Shown one piece after another: positions 33,191 to 33,696 of a DNA stretch of 33,696 nt. Positions within the stretch are counted from its first letter, which is position 1. Each line of letters begins with the position of its first letter. The notes beneath the pieces are model-generated. The model ran no database searches and had not been told where the DNA came from. It was given only the letters and a program-made list of their open reading frames with translations. The translations under genes were made by a program, and so were the position numbers. Origin of the DNA: Myxococcales bacterium (GTDB lineage: Bacteria > Myxococcota_A > Polyangia > Polyangiales > Polyangiaceae); the NCBI GenBank assembly GCA_016212965.1, contig JACRDA010000209.1:1-33696 (forward strand). Direction: 5' to 3'.

Positions 33191-33696
33191 CTACCGCACC
33201 GCCGCCGCGGAGCGCGCGCAGCGGAAGCCGACGTGCGCGTAGCCGAGACCCGGCAGCTCGAAGGTCCGCGCGCGGGCGTCGAGATCGCGCGCGTCGTCGC
33301 GAAAGGCGCCGCCGCGCACGACGCGCCCGGCGCCGGTCGCCGGACCGGCCGGATCGCGCACCGGACCGGTCGCGTAGTAGCCGGCGTCGTGCCAGTCGGA
33401 CACCCACTCCCAGACGTTGCCGGCCATGTCGAGCGCTCCGTAGGGGCTGGCGCCGGCCGGGAGGCTCCCCACGATGCGCGCACCCGGCCCGCAGCCGCGG
33501 TAGTTGGCGCGGGCGCAGCTCGGCGGCTCACCGCCCCACGGGTAGCGCCGGCCGTCCACGCCGCGCGCCGCCTTCTCCCACTCCGCCTCGGTCGGCAGAC
33601 GCTTGCCCGCCCACGCGCAGTAGGCCGCGGCGCGCTCCCAGTCCACGCACACGACCGGGTGATGCGGGCGCTCGCTCGGGGCGTAGCTCGTCGGGC
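33191..33696 (-). CDS. SUMF1/FGE-domain protein, C-terminal part (5' partial)
   Basis: The coding frame runs off the right edge, so the N-terminus is missing; 168 codons are visible. The sequence has the formylglycine-generating-enzyme-like (SUMF1) hallmarks [57 protein letters not shown] and RVVRGGAF, ending [12 protein letters not shown]. In true FGE enzymes two cysteines follow the GGS motif (GGSxxC-type); here the residues after RGGAF are [11 protein letters not shown] with no cysteine. It is therefore probably a non-catalytic or differently acting SUMF1-domain protein, a group very common in Myxococcota. It lies 71 bases upstream of the carboxylase gene on the same strand. A partner or substrate cannot be seen. 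Confidence 0.9.
   Translation of the reverse strand, partial: PTSYAPSERPHHPVVCVDWERAAAYCAWAGKRLPTEAEWEKAARGVDGRRYPWGGEPPSCARANYRGCGPGARIVGSLPAGASPYGALDMAGNVWEWVSDWHDAGYYATGPVRDPAGPATGAGRVVRGGAFRDDARDLDARARTFELPGLGYAHVGFRCARSAAAVR

Overview
The window is very GC-rich and gene-dense. It looks like chromosomal DNA of a Myxococcota bacterium, probably a Polyangia-type relative. This is inferred from gene content, not from a marker gene. The supporting signs are many small lipoproteins with cysteine-rich tails, a MopE-type motif, a lipoprotein resembling AgmX/PglI proteins, a subtilase with a MYXO-CTERM-like tail, a large membrane-anchored HEAT-repeat protein, a sigma54 activator, and fatty-acid-type acyl-CoA enzymes. 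I see no rRNA, tRNA, CRISPR, transposase, integrase or phage gene.

Positions 1-6500 hold a metal (probably zinc) acquisition region. The tail of a COG0701-like permease with a His/Asp-rich C-terminus runs on the + strand. It converges on a minus-strand series that reads, in transcription order: a small His-rich membrane protein, a beta-barrel outer-membrane protein, ZnuA, an unknown lipoprotein, ZnuC and ZnuB. The last four are joined by 4-base start/stop overlaps. Positions 6600-10280 hold three more minus-strand genes: a lipoprotein with a pentapeptide repeat, a small coiled-coil protein and an 853-residue HEAT-repeat protein.

Positions 10700-18370 mix strands. They hold a small secreted membrane protein, two acyl-CoA dehydrogenases, two lipoproteins between those dehydrogenases, a MopE/PPC-like lipoprotein, and an L,D-transpeptidase with an altered active-site motif. 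A pair of heptanucleotide repeat arrays, complementary to each other, sits at 14880-15017.

Positions 18380-25050 are all on the minus strand. In transcription order they encode a metallo-beta-lactamase-fold hydrolase, a GAF-AAA-Fis sigma54 activator, a TPM-domain membrane protein, a duplicated Tim44-like/zinc-ribbon membrane protein, Aat (N-end-rule aminoacyl-transferase) and a PLP aminotransferase. A good sigma54-type -24/-12 match lies just before the hydrolase gene. The first four genes may therefore form an activator-controlled envelope-related operon, which is the most promising undescribed system here.

Positions 25230-29100 hold a TetR regulator divergent from a DevCAB-like exporter (FtsX-type permease, ATPase, HlyD-type adaptor). 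The adaptor gene overlaps the end of a convergent secreted subtilase gene by 36 bases. The window ends with an acyl-CoA carboxylase beta subunit and a truncated SUMF1-domain gene. Most remaining long open frames in this DNA are high-GC shadows of these genes.
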